From contig NC_080572.1 of the NCBI RefSeq assembly GCF_030247185.1, positions 217,401,435 through 217,465,434 on the forward strand: a stretch of 64,000 nt of DNA, in the 5' to 3' direction. Positions 1-9,942 of the stretch are shown here, piece after piece. Both the position numbers and the translations under genes were made by a program. Positions within the stretch are counted from its first letter, which is position 1. Every line of letters begins with the position of its first letter. This DNA is from Malaya genurostris. Taxonomy: Eukaryota > Arthropoda > Insecta > Diptera > Culicidae. Below the pieces are notes generated by a model. That model saw only the letters and a list, made by a program, of their open reading frames with translations, did no database searches and was not told the DNA's origin.

Positions 1-189
1 AACCTTCTCTGAAAAAAGTGCGTGAGATCCGTTTTGAAGTTTTACACGACTTTTTCCGGTACTTTCGCAACCGGATTTCCCGGAGATCGGTAAGGTCGAA
101 GTCAGTTCGAAACGCTGTTTAAAATGCTAAATTGGAACGCTCCGGACTGACCGTGAATTGGAAAACTTATAGTACGAAATTCCTGCCAG

Positions 190-340
190 AAGTTGCGTCG
201 TTTAAGAAATACCGTCGAAGACGCGGTGTTCTGGTTGGATCTTGTATCGGCCCACTACTCGAAGCGATCGTTGAATGAAATGGAGCAGCTGAACATCGAT
301 GCGGTACCTAATTCGGTGAACCCCGCCTAACATCCAAGCA
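190..340 (+). pseudogene. Tc1/mariner D37E-type transposase fragment
   Basis: A short reading frame encodes a degenerate transposase segment. It shows a QKLRRLR-like stretch, then FWLDLVSAHYSK, which corresponds to the second catalytic aspartate block (family form FWPDLASCHYS), and about 28 residues later the NSVNPA remnant of the NPPN block before a stop. The catalytic glutamate block is not preserved. The same family occurs better preserved at 28429-29656. It is a dead fragment without visible termini. Confidence 0.55.
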
Positions 341-345
341 ATTAT

Positions 346-2074
346 CTGTCTTAGCATTTATTATCACCATCAGTAAAAGGTTCATTTTGTAATGCAGACG
401 TTATAGTCAAAACGATCCGATTTGGTCGGTGTCTACGATCATTTTGACTTTTCTGGGCCTAGTGGCGTTTTCAAAAATTGACTTAAGAAACTTGGATAGA
501 TAGTAAGCTTTTTATACTTGACGATTTTTAAAACACTTGTATGTCGTTAAATTACTTATGCTTAAGATTGTGAAAATTTACTTGCATATCAGTCCCATAT
601 GGAAAATCAGCAGATCGAGAAAACGACGATCAAAAATTTATTTCCGAATTTTTTGCTTAATTGTGCTACCTGATGCTAAATCATGATATTATTAAATGAA
701 TCATCGGTATTTCAATATTGCGACAAATGAAATTATTTCAATTTGCACTGAATGGGACTGACATGCAGGTACTTTGCATATGGGACACACATGAGTTGAT
801 ATTTTTTACACATTTTACTAAACAAACCCTCAACTTTTATTGCAATTTCTGAAAGTATATTGAGGATAGATTTCATTCCTCAAGCTGACTCAAAATTGGC
901 GAAAATCGATATGGGACTGATATGCGAGTATGGACAGTGTACGTTTGTGTAAAAGTAGAGAAGATGATGGTTTTTTACGTGCATTTGAAGATGGTAGATA
1001 TTTAGGGGCTGGGGTCCGCTAGGATCAACTATCGCGAAGATCCGTTAATATCACATTTGTAATAACATAGTACATTAAATAAATATTAGAGAATGCTTGT
1101 TGATCACCTAACTCCGATAGATTTAAAGTAAATAAATAAATAATTTTCTCTCGGTGGTCGGCTGCCCATATCAACTAATATTATCAATTAATCATTTTTC
1201 ATGGTAAATAATATAGTGAAAATAGTAAACAATTAAGACATGCGTAAAGTCTGTTGATTTTTTTCGTGATTTTAAATGATTTAATATAATTTATCGAATA
1301 ATTAATACACGTACATGATAGAGTTTGAATAGAGTTTTCGAATGATTTCAATTTGTCATTACAATAAATCAACTTTTTAATAAATCAGAGTCATTCGTTT
1401 AAATTGTAACAGACAATTTCAGGAAGCTTTTGTTTTGTGGTGCATCCGCGCATCTTAAAACCGGAACATACTAAATTGGGCGAATACTACGATTACTGAA
1501 AATTATACTAACAAATATCCTTCTCCCGTGGCACTTGTGATGTGTGCAGTAGTATATACGGCCTTTAGCAACAACAAGTGTTAAACTAACATCCCTTCCC
1601 ATTCTTTAGTCGATCTATGTTCGGACCTGGTCGGTGCCGTACTAAGTATTTCTGAAGAGTTATCAATCACATTCTACAAATGATGTCGCCCTTTCAGGCA
1701 CTCAAGCTTATACATTTGGATATACATAGTCTTGTGTGACACGAAAACCTTATTATTAATTGCAAATACCTTGTCGTATCATAAGTTTTCTTGCAAATTT
1801 ATCGACAGCAATTAATTTGAACTTGCTAGAGAAGCTGTTCATAATCCAGCTTCACGTACGTTTCATCGTTCATGGGTGTGGTCCTTGGTATTTCATGAGA
1901 ACTTCATTGTACAATCTTCGGGTACGTGTTTTGGCCTCTAGTGTCTATTTCAATGTCCTGTTTGATTGCTTACTGATCCGAAAACCCTCTCGCAGACGAA
2001 TGCTTCTGATGGTGCTTCTGCTGACATTGAATTTCTTGATGATATCATAATTTGACAACCCTGAAGACACGGAG
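346..2074. other. AT-rich non-coding DNA
   Basis: No gene recognised. The only structure seen is the inverted repeat at 581-928. Short open frames here have no family signature. Confidence 0.5.
581..928. repeat. MITE-like inverted repeat (ATATGGGACTGATATGC termini)
   Basis: The left end 581-600 and right end 909-928 are near-perfect reverse complements of about 20 bp, built on ATATGGGACTGATATG. A further degenerate copy of the motif lies near 752. The spacing of about 350 bp and lack of coding capacity fit a MITE. No clear target-site duplication was found, so the class is unknown. Confidence 0.45.
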
Positions 2075-2620
2075 AAAGCTCAGTGCGCAATGTTTTGAAA
2101 TTGCAGACATACATTGTTGTTGGTTTTCCAGTGCGACAAACGTCGATTTGAGAAATTTTTGAAGAATTTTGTTCTGTGTCGCTTGAATTCGATTCTGAAA
2201 AAATTTCGTTTATGTTGTAAGATGGAATCGGTAAGATGGACAACCCTGGGTTCGCACTAATCGTTCTCAACATACCCGATTCCCAGTTCCGCTATGCCAG
2301 TGTCCGAAACCAATCTTCTCTTCACGGTTTCTATCAAGTGAATTTTCTTTGTATCAAACTGAAGCGTGACGAAATGCTCAGCACTGAAAGTTGTATTATT
2401 GAGCACCAGCTGTTTCAAATTGTGAACAGACTCTTCCGCAAGTTTACTCTTCATGATGATCCAGACATTTTCTGATAGTGTTTGTGTTTAGAGATTGAAA
2501 TGGTTCTAGTTTGCTATACCGTTTTCCTCCTCCAAAAACTTAATTTCTGCTATTTTGCCCACACCTTTTTTGGTCAACTTTGTGAAGATTATTTTGTGAA
2601 TTTCGTTCATTTTCGCTCCC
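2075..2620 (-). pseudogene. Jockey-type LINE ORF1 relic
   Basis: On the minus strand the segment 2245-2075 encodes a peptide resembling the N-terminal part of the intact Jockey ORF1 at 4570: both contain an acidic block (SDTEQNSSKI here, SDIEENSSKI there), then D-x-CR-x-GK, then an FK-x-x-R-x-ELS block. The further minus-strand stretch up to about 2620 encodes another broken frame (KKGVGKIAEIKF near its start) that may belong to the same or a different ORF1; that part is weak. The same relic type recurs at 9805-11240, with the variant KPTTxYVCNFKTLRTELS shared by both relics but absent from the intact element, so they come from a sister family. Confidence 0.6.
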
Positions 2621-2747
2621 TTCAAATGTTTACTTTTGTCTGATGATGCGATCAGTAAAATCGATACTGTTTGTTTCCTAACCAGGGACGCTCGAACAAT
2701 TCCATTTCAAGGCATGCAATTTTTAATTCGCCCCATTTGGCATGTTC

Positions 2748-2817
2748 TGGAGTCTAAATTTACGTGAACTGCGATACTCCATTTATATGCATCTTACAAG
2801 ATAAGGTGTAAAATCAC
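2748..2817 (+). repeat. Body fragment of the tRNA-headed repeat
   Basis: About 70 bp closely matches the minus strand of 62510-62575 (shared blocks AAATTTACGTGAACTGCGA, CTCCATTTATATGCATCT, GTAAAATCACA with a few changes). The tRNA-like head seen at 62650-62722 is missing here, so this is a truncated copy. Confidence 0.6.
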
Positions 2818-4260
2818 AAGATTATGTTGAACATTGTCCCTTCGATGAAGAGCTCTAGTCTATGGAAACAAGAGAAAGACAATTGAAACGAGTATACCAA
2901 AGTGGCAAGTGATTGGAAAAATCGAGAAAACCGAAAAAAGTCGAGAATTCTGTTCCACCGGGAAAAAGTCGGGAATTTTAATGAAGAACCGGTAAAAATG
3001 TTAGTAGCCAATAGGAGGCAACACCCAATTGTTCGTTTGAGCGAGAAGTTCAGTAAAGCTTCTGCTGGATTCTTTGACATTTGAGAATAAGTATACAAAA
3101 CTTGCAAAATTGTTGCCAAAGTTTCAAGGTAGCATCGGGAAAATTTTCAATAAAACTATTAAAAATTCTGCGGACCCTTCGGACGTTTTTAAATTGGCTA
3201 ATGGTAGCCCTAATTCAGCATTATTTGTCTCAGCAATGTCATCTTGTGTTGTGCTCATATTTATGTGCGATCAGTGCAGTAAAACTTCATTCAATTCAAT
3301 TGAAACTGAATGTGGAACACATTGACGATCTCTCTAATGCAGTAAACCTCACTCTCTGACATACACAATGTTTGCTGACGGCCCGAACGGGCAGCATTCA
3401 GTTCATCACTCGTTTCTCTTCAATCGAGGCTCAGTTTAACCACAGTCAGTTGATCTCTTGAAGTAACAAAATATCTCTTTAGATAGTGTGAGAGCGGCCT
3501 TCAAATGAGGTTCATATAAACATTCTAATTGGTTCAAGAAAATAGATGAAAGATAAACCAGATAGCTGAAATATCAATCACAGAATACACATAAATTAAT
3601 TGTTTCCTCCTTCTGTTTTCATTTTTAATACTTTACCTCATTTATAATTCTATTCATTCGAACTTGCTTACTACCAAGAGCGAAGGCAATGAAACAGGTA
3701 GACCAATTGGCACTTGAAACTGAGCAAGCAAAACTTCAAATGATTAGGTACGATTATTCAACTAACGATGAGTCCTGGGAGCTTCACTTGAAAATGGCAG
3801 CATAAGTCAAATGAATTAGTAGGGATATGCTGACGGTCGGCCGTCATAAATTTCATTTTCATCTTATATTATTCGATTGAAAATGAAATTTTATTGCACA
3901 AAATTTAAAAAAGTCACAAAATTTAAAAAAAAGTTATCAACTTTGACCTTATCCACCGTTTGCAGGGAGTGTTTAATTTACTTCTTTCAGAGCTTAAATT
4001 GGTTTCCGAGGACTTGAAAAGAACCTTAGGAAGAACCTCAATTATAGATTCCATAGTAGGATCACAATAAAATTGATATTGATGTCGAAGAAGAAGTTAT
4101 CGGTTATTGTCGATTATATAAGAATTTAGTTTTAGTTTCTGCAACTAATAGATTTAAGTAATGTTTGGCTGTATCGATATCGAATTTCTCGAAACAATTT
4201 CATTGCTTTTTGTGGAAAATGTTGTATTAAGAAGAATGATGAAGATGAAGAAGATGCTAC
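2818..4260. other. AT-rich non-coding DNA, no gene recognised
   Basis: Several short open frames overlap on both strands without recognisable domains. Nothing else supported. Position 4261 is the insertion point of the Jockey element. Confidence 0.45.
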
Positions 4261-4275
4261 AAGAACTCGTGTTTC
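4261..4275 (+). repeat. Left target-site duplication of the Jockey element
   Basis: AAGAACTCGTGTTTC occurs here and again at 8992-9006 directly after the A tail. The two leading A residues of the right copy cannot be separated from the tail, so the duplication is 13-15 bp. Confidence 0.95.
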
Positions 4276-4569
4276 AGTCGGTGTTGAACAGTCGTTCGCA
4301 CCGCACGCGTATAGCTCTTGGCTCCTGGAATTTTTTTCTGGCTACCTAGAGTTTCATTGATTCAAGGCTTCAGTCTTTTTCAAGGCTACCTGAATCACTA
4401 ACTAAGTGACTAAGTGATACAAAGAGTGATATTAGAGTGACTAAGTGATACAAAGAGTGATATTAGAGTGACTAAGAAATTAATCAGCCTTTTTTAAGGC
4501 TAGCTAGGAGTCTAATCGAAGACTAATTTAGCCTAGTTAATTTAATTTAAAATTTTATTAATTTCAAAA
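4276..4569 (+). promoter_or_regulatory. Jockey 5' UTR with internal promoter and 31-bp tandem repeat
   Basis: The junction reads TTTC/AGTC, so position 4276 is the A of a TCAGTC-type initiator. At +28 to +33 (4303-4308) the sequence is GCACGC, fitting the relaxed downstream promoter element set DSWYVY. Jockey elements are known to use TATA-less internal promoters of this kind. A 31-bp unit is repeated twice in tandem at 4408-4438 and 4439-4469. Promoter function is inferred from position and motif only. Confidence 0.6.
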
Positions 4570-5790
4570 ATGCCTGCGTCCAACCGGAAAGGCAACAAGC
4601 CTAAGGCTAAAAATAATTCAATACGGAATAAATCACAATCCGTTATTCAACATTTTTCTAATAACATTCACGATCTTATAGAATCTGAATGTAAAAATAA
4701 AAGACAACGGACGGATTTCCCTTCCGTTGATTCTATGCCGTCTAACAATATTTACGAGATTCTTCCTGAATCCGATTGTAGCGACATAGAAGAAAATTCT
4801 TCAAAAATTCCCAAAATGGACGCTTGTCGTTCTGGGAAGAAACATCAATCTATGCCACCAGTGACGGTGATGATTTCTGACTTCAAAGCATTCCGGATTG
4901 AGCTTTCTACTTTTCTCCCGGAAGTAAAAGTCTCATTTCAAATCGGACGAAGAGGAGAATGTCGAGTCTTGGTGGATGGATTGGAAGATTACGAACGTCT
5001 TATTCGATATTTGTCCGAGAAACTTCATAAATTTTATTCATATGATATAAAATCAGACAGACCCTTCAAGGCTGTCTTGAAAGGATTATCAAATGATCAA
5101 AGTATTGATGAAATTAAAAATGAACTAAAAGAATTGCTTGGTTTTGCCCCTTCCCAAGTAATACTTATGAAAAAAAGAGCGAATGGTACTTCTAAACCAC
5201 GCTCTGGAATTTCCCATGAACTTTACCTAATACACTTCAATCGAAGTGATGTAAACAATTTGAAAACTTTAGAAAAAGTACGTTTCATTTCCCATATTAA
5301 AATTCATTGGGAACATTTTAAACGGCATAATCGTATTGCAAACTTAACGCAATGTCGTCGTTGCCAAGGCTTCGGTCATGGAACCAAAAATTGTCATATG
5401 GATATACGGTGTTTGAATTGTGGTAAATCGCATTCGAAAGACGATTGTCCAACGAATGAAACCACTGATAAATTTTCATGTTCAAATTGCAATGGAAATC
5501 ATAAATCCAATTATTTGAAATGTCCTGTCAGGGAAAAAATTTTAAACGCTCGTTCGCTTCGACAACAAGTCAAATCAACGACCTTAAATTTACAGAACAT
5601 ACCTGAAAATCAGAAAACCGTTACAAATGCCACGCCTAATTCGGCACTGATTTCTTCGAAACAAAAAACAGGTACGCCTGCCAATTCGTCTTCTAACGAA
5701 AACAATTTATTGACAGGTAGATCGACCTCGTCATCATCTTCTTCTAATGTCAGCTATTTTAACTATTTTCACCTATTTCTTCTAATGTAA
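4570..5790 (+). CDS. Jockey ORF1 gag-like nucleic-acid-binding protein (frameshifted C terminus)
   Basis: ORF1 proteins of Jockey elements bind element RNA and act as chaperone in the ribonucleoprotein. The frame starts at the first ATG and runs 406 codons. A basic N terminus is followed by an acidic stretch, a PRE_C2HC-like region around residues 165-235, and three zinc knuckles at residues 262-318: CRRCQGFGHGTKNC, CLNCGKSHSKDDC and a third C-x2-C-x3-H-x6-C. After residue about 390 (Ser-rich) the frame runs out into SYFNYFHLFLLM and stops. The adjacent frame continues from about 5770 to 6101 with the same Ser/Asn-rich composition and repeats the NENNLL block seen before the break, so a one-base indel (or net -1 shift) at about 5735-5780 separated the last ~110 residues. 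In the undamaged state ORF1 would end at 6101, overlapping the ORF2 start. Confidence 0.9.
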   Translation: MPASNRKGNKPKAKNNSIRNKSQSVIQHFSNNIHDLIESECKNKRQRTDFPSVDSMPSNNIYEILPESDCSDIEENSSKIPKMDACRSGKKHQSMPPVTVMISDFKAFRIELSTFLPEVKVSFQIGRRGECRVLVDGLEDYERLIRYLSEKLHKFYSYDIKSDRPFKAVLKGLSNDQSIDEIKNELKELLGFAPSQVILMKKRANGTSKPRSGISHELYLIHFNRSDVNNLKTLEKVRFISHIKIHWEHFKRHNRIANLTQCRRCQGFGHGTKNCHMDIRCLNCGKSHSKDDCPTNETTDKFSCSNCNGNHKSNYLKCPVREKILNARSLRQQVKSTTLNLQNIPENQKTVTNATPNSALISSKQKTGTPANSSSNENNLLTGRSTSSSSSSNVSYFNYFHLFLLM

Positions 5791-6101
5791 ATAATCAAAA
5801 CACAGGACCGCCTTGCAGTTCTTCTTCTAACGAAAACAATTTATTAATAGGTAGACCGGCCAAATCATCTTCTTCTAATGGCAGTCTACCTACAAATATT
5901 CCTTCAATGCCATTCGCTTCTTTAAATGAAGTCGATTTAGGCGATATAACTGAAAATAAAATGATCTACCTACAAGATCAACTTTTTCAAATGATCATCC
6001 AAATGAATTCAACTTCATCACTTTTTGAAACATTTCAAATCGGATGGAAATTTGCAAATAATATTATAATGAATTTAAAATTTAACAGTGATGTTAAATA
6101 A
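5770..6101 (+). pseudogene. Displaced C-terminal part of Jockey ORF1
   Basis: This is the continuation of ORF1 in the neighbouring frame, beginning around PISSNVNNQNTGPP and ending at a TAA at 6099-6101. It is Ser/Asn-rich at first and then more ordered (NEVDLGDITENKM, QLFQMIIQM). It lacks a sensible start of its own. The TAA overlaps the ORF2 ATG at 6091 by 11 nt, a compact ORF1/ORF2 arrangement. Confidence 0.75.
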
Positions 6102-8742
6102 TTATTTGAATATTTTAAATTGGAATGCTCGATCTTTGAAATCGAGTGAAGATGAATTTTATAATTTTCTCAAAGTTCACAAAATTCATATTGCCATTGT
6201 GACAGAAACTTTTCTTAAACCAAATGTAAAATTGAAAAGTAATCCACATTATGTGGTTCATCGATTTGACAGGTTTACTGGAATGGGTGGTGGAGTTGCC
6301 ATTTTTGTCCAACGGCAAATCAAACATCGAATTTTACCTTCTTTCAATACTAAAGTTATTGAAAGCTTGGGAATCGAAGTTGAAACCATTCATGGAATTT
6401 ATTTCATCGCTGGAGCATATTTGCCATTCCAATGCACCGGCGAACAATTAAATTCCTTTAAAGGCGATTTGCAAAAACTTACAAGATATCGATCGAAATT
6501 TTTCGTAATAGGGGACTTAAATGCTAAGCATGTCCAGTGGAATTGTAGGCAAAATAACAGTAATGGTAAAATACTTCATAATCAACTCTCAGCTGGTTAC
6601 TTCACAGTTCTTCATCCCAGTAATCCTACTTGTTTCTCTTCCGTGAAAAACCCGTCTACAATTGATCTGGTTCTAACAGATCAAAGTCACATTTGTAGTG
6701 AACCGATTACTCATGCTGACTTTGACTCAGATCATCTTCCAGTAACATTCAGACTTTCCAACGAAGCTATAATTAATCCAATTAGTTCTATTTTCAACTA
6801 TCATAGAGCTAATTGGTTGGATTACAGATCTCACATTGAAAATCATGTGGATCATGAAACTATTTTAGAAAATTCTGCGGACATCGACACAGCAATTGAC
6901 AATTTGAATCATTATATTATCGAAGCTAGAAATCTTTCAGTTCCCAAAGCTCAAACTAAATTAAATTCTCCTATCATCGATGACAATCTTCAACTGCTCA
7001 TTCGGTTGAAGAATGTTCGTCGACGACAATATCAACGTTCTCGTGATCCTGCTATGAAAAACATAGTTAAGGATTTACAAAAAGAAATTAAACATAGATT
7101 TACTCTTTTGCGAAATGAAAATTTCGCTAAAGAAGTTGAACAAATTAAACCATATTCTAAACCTTTCTGGAAACTTTCTAAGGTTCTTAAGAAACCTCAG
7201 AAACCAATTCCTGCTCTCAAGGAAGGAAATCAAATACTTCTTACAAATGGTGAAAAAGCTCAAAAACTTGCTCAGCAGTTCGAGAGTGTTCACAATTTTA
7301 ATTTAAACGTTGTGAGTCCTATTGAAAATGAAGTCTCACTGAAATATGATCATATTTCAACCCAAGTGTTATCACACGATGACATTATTGAGACGAATTT
7401 TGATGAAATTAAATCAATTATTAGGAAACTCAAAAACATGAAGGCTCCTGGTAATGATGGAATTTTTAATATTCTTATTAAAAATCTTCCCGATGTTGCC
7501 TTGAGACTTCTGGTTAAAATTTTCAACAAGTGTTTTTCATTAGCTTACTTCCCAAAAAGATGGAAAAACGCTAAAGTAATTCCTATCCTAAAACCTGATA
7601 AAAACCCAGCAGAAACATCAAGTTATCGCCCAATTAGCTTACTTTCTTCTATCAGTAAACTTTTTGAAAAAATTATCTTGTTGAGAATGATGACTCATAT
7701 AAATGAGAATTCAATTTTTTTACCAGAGCAGTTTGGATTTCGTCATGAACATTCAACTACTCATCAGCTTGTCAGAGTAACGAACATGCTAAAATCAAAT
7801 AAATCTTCTGGGTTATCCACTGGAGTTGCTCTTCTAGACATAGAAAAAGCATTCGACAGTGTTTGGCACAAAGGTTTAATAGCAAAAATGTCCGATTTCC
7901 AGTTTCCTATTTATTTGATCAAAATGATTCAAAATTATTTAACTGATCGTACTCTTCAGGTTAGCTATCAGAATTGTAAATCTGAATTGCTACCCGTACG
8001 AGCCGGTGTTCCGCAGGGTTCGAGCGTAGCTCCAATCTTGTATAATATTTTCACTTCTGATCTTCCAAATCTACCCGTTGGTTGTCAGAAATCGCTATTC
8101 TGTGACGACACAAGTCTGTTAGCCACAGGTAGAAATCTAAGAGTGATCTGCAGTCGCCTACAAAGAAGTTTAAATATTTTCAGTGATTATCTGTCAAAAT
8201 GGAAAATTAAACCAAATGCAGCAAAAACGCAATTAATTATCTTTCCTCACAAGCCAAGAGCTTCTTTTCTTAAACCAAACAATAATCACATTCTTAAATT
8301 GAATGGCTTGGAATTGACATGGTCTGATCAAGCTAAATACTTAGGTTTAACGTATGACAAAAAACTCACTTTCAAGGATCACATTGAAGGAATCCAGGCA
8401 AAGTGTAATAAATATATTAAATGTTTATATCCTCTTATAAACAGAAATTCTAAGCTCTGTCTAAAAAACAAACTGTTAATTTATAAACAAATTTTCAGAC
8501 CAGCCATGCTTTATGCGGTACCAATTTGGTCAAGTTGTTGTTCCACCAGGAAGAAAACGCTTCAAAGGATTCAGAATAAAATTCTGAAAATGATTTTGAA
8601 GCGTCCTCCCTGGTTTAGCACAAATGAGTTACACAGACTCACAAATATAGAACCATTAGATGTAATGTCACATAATATTATAAGCAAATTCCGACAAAAA
8701 TCGATGCAATCTTCAATTGAATCGATTCGCTCTCTGTATTAG
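6091..8742 (+). CDS. Jockey ORF2: apurinic-like endonuclease and reverse transcriptase
   Basis: This 883-codon frame is complete. It nicks the target DNA and copies element RNA from the nick. The endonuclease domain spans about residues 1-225: NWNARSL near the N terminus, TETFL (catalytic Glu), GDLNAKH (Asp142, Asn144), STIDLVLT, and SDHLPV (residues 213-218). The reverse transcriptase spans about 400-760: KPDKNPAETSSYRPISLL, GFRHEHSTTHQL, DIEKAFDSVWHK (first catalytic Asp583), GVPQGSSVAPILYN, and FCDDTS (Asp672 and Asp673). All catalytic residues I can identify are present. A C-terminal region follows (AMLYAVPIWSSC), with no RNase H domain, as expected for Jockey. I chose the ATG at 6091; the GTG just upstream at 6088 is in frame but unlikely to be used. 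Confidence 0.95.
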   Translation: MLNNYLNILNWNARSLKSSEDEFYNFLKVHKIHIAIVTETFLKPNVKLKSNPHYVVHRFDRFTGMGGGVAIFVQRQIKHRILPSFNTKVIESLGIEVETIHGIYFIAGAYLPFQCTGEQLNSFKGDLQKLTRYRSKFFVIGDLNAKHVQWNCRQNNSNGKILHNQLSAGYFTVLHPSNPTCFSSVKNPSTIDLVLTDQSHICSEPITHADFDSDHLPVTFRLSNEAIINPISSIFNYHRANWLDYRSHIENHVDHETILENSADIDTAIDNLNHYIIEARNLSVPKAQTKLNSPIIDDNLQLLIRLKNVRRRQYQRSRDPAMKNIVKDLQKEIKHRFTLLRNENFAKEVEQIKPYSKPFWKLSKVLKKPQKPIPALKEGNQILLTNGEKAQKLAQQFESVHNFNLNVVSPIENEVSLKYDHISTQVLSHDDIIETNFDEIKSIIRKLKNMKAPGNDGIFNILIKNLPDVALRLLVKIFNKCFSLAYFPKRWKNAKVIPILKPDKNPAETSSYRPISLLSSISKLFEKIILLRMMTHINENSIFLPEQFGFRHEHSTTHQLVRVTNMLKSNKSSGLSTGVALLDIEKAFDSVWHKGLIAKMSDFQFPIYLIKMIQNYLTDRTLQVSYQNCKSELLPVRAGVPQGSSVAPILYNIFTSDLPNLPVGCQKSLFCDDTSLLATGRNLRVICSRLQRSLNIFSDYLSKWKIKPNAAKTQLIIFPHKPRASFLKPNNNHILKLNGLELTWSDQAKYLGLTYDKKLTFKDHIEGIQAKCNKYIKCLYPLINRNSKLCLKNKLLIYKQIFRPAMLYAVPIWSSCCSTRKKTLQRIQNKILKMILKRPPWFSTNELHRLTNIEPLDVMSHNIISKFRQKSMQSSIESIRSLY

Positions 8743-8958
8743 TTAGTAAGTTAGTATATAAGTTCCTTTTCCCCATTACACAATACAAGTAGGTTTAGAA
8801 TTTTCCCTACACAATAATCTCAGAATTGCGGAAGCAAATAATGTCTTCATGGTAATAACCAAATCATATATATATAACAGGGCTGAAAAGTCACCACTTG
8901 TGGCTGAACACCCAATTTAAATCTTAATAATTTAATTTTAACTCATATTCCAATGAAT

Positions 8959-8991
<33 letters not shown>
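8743..8991 (+). other. Jockey 3' UTR and A tail
   Basis: A non-coding AT-rich segment ends in an uninterrupted A run from 8967. No canonical AATAAA lies just before the tail (AATGAATAG is the nearest). Confidence 0.85.
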
Positions 8992-8998
<7 letters not shown>

Positions 8999-9006
8999 CG
9001 TGTTTC
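8992..9006 (+). repeat. Right target-site duplication of the Jockey element
   Basis: It is identical to 4261-4275. Joining the two flanks restores a continuous ancestral sequence. Confidence 0.95.
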
Positions 9007-9804
9007 TCAATGCATGAACCGTGAGAGAATTTTTCTACCTTTCTTCGCTCCACTTCATACTCTGAGTATTTCACGGCCCGCAATCGCAAGTTGACAATTA
9101 TCGCAGAAAATCGAATCGATGATTCGATTTGATGACTCTCATACTAGGTTGCAATATTTCAAAACCCTTGTGTGGAGCATTCACACACATTTTCATAGAC
9201 ACAACTTATACAAAGGTTATATGCATATGGTTAGAATGAGCGGCAATAGTAAAATGATTCTATCGCACTTATCAACTGCCCGTATAGGATCGGATCGCGA
9301 CACGAGAATAAGCGACCGTTTGTTGCTTCAGAGAGAATCCCAACAGCAGCGTGCTAACCTTTGATTCTCCGACATGTCATCGATAGAAATTCGCTCTCGC
9401 ACTGGTGCCTATTCTATGTTAAATATGCCATGCCGGTTTTTTTTGTTGCTGCGATGATATCCGTCTCTTTTTGATGATTGAACTGATTGAATCGTGTGAA
9501 GAGTTTGCTAGTGGGCGTTCTTTGATACGATAAAAGCCATCCTTGTTAATCATTGCTTTATTTGAAATCCTGAATATTATTGGTAGATGATCTGAATTAA
9601 AGTCGTTTTATGTAATCAGCTCACATTGATTTGCTAGAACCAATTGTAGATAGATTTCTCAAAGAAGATAAACTAGTTGGGCTATTTGGAAATAACACTG
9701 GCAATAAATTCTTATCTAGACATACGATATTGTGTTTGGTTCGCAGTGCCATCGTTCCGTTTATAATTTTCCTATCGAACTGAAATTTCCACTTTCACTT
9801 CCGA
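9007..9804. other. Non-coding DNA, nothing recognised
   Basis: No domain-bearing frame or repeat was identified in this stretch. Confidence 0.4.
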
Positions 9805-9942
9805 AAGAAACGAAGAAAGCTCAGTGCGCAATGTTTTGAAATTGCAGACATAGATTGTTGTTGGTTTTCCAGTGCGACAAATGTCCATTATGGGATTTTG
9901 GGATGGGAGTTTTGTTCTGTGTCGCTTGAATTATCTGAAAAA

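Larger units (their letters stand above)
4276..8991 (+). mobile_element. Full-length Jockey-clade non-LTR retrotransposon
   Basis: The element of about 4.7 kb is bounded by a 15-bp target-site duplication. It has a 5' UTR of 294 bp, ORF1 (gag-like with CCHC knuckles), ORF2 (endonuclease plus reverse transcriptase), a 3' UTR of about 225 bp and an A tail of about 25 nt. Such elements copy by target-primed reverse transcription. The intact 883-codon ORF2, perfect duplication and long A tail point to recent insertion; the only defect seen is a frameshift late in ORF1 at about 5735-5780. It may be related to the Juan elements of mosquitoes, but that is not verified. Confidence 0.95.
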
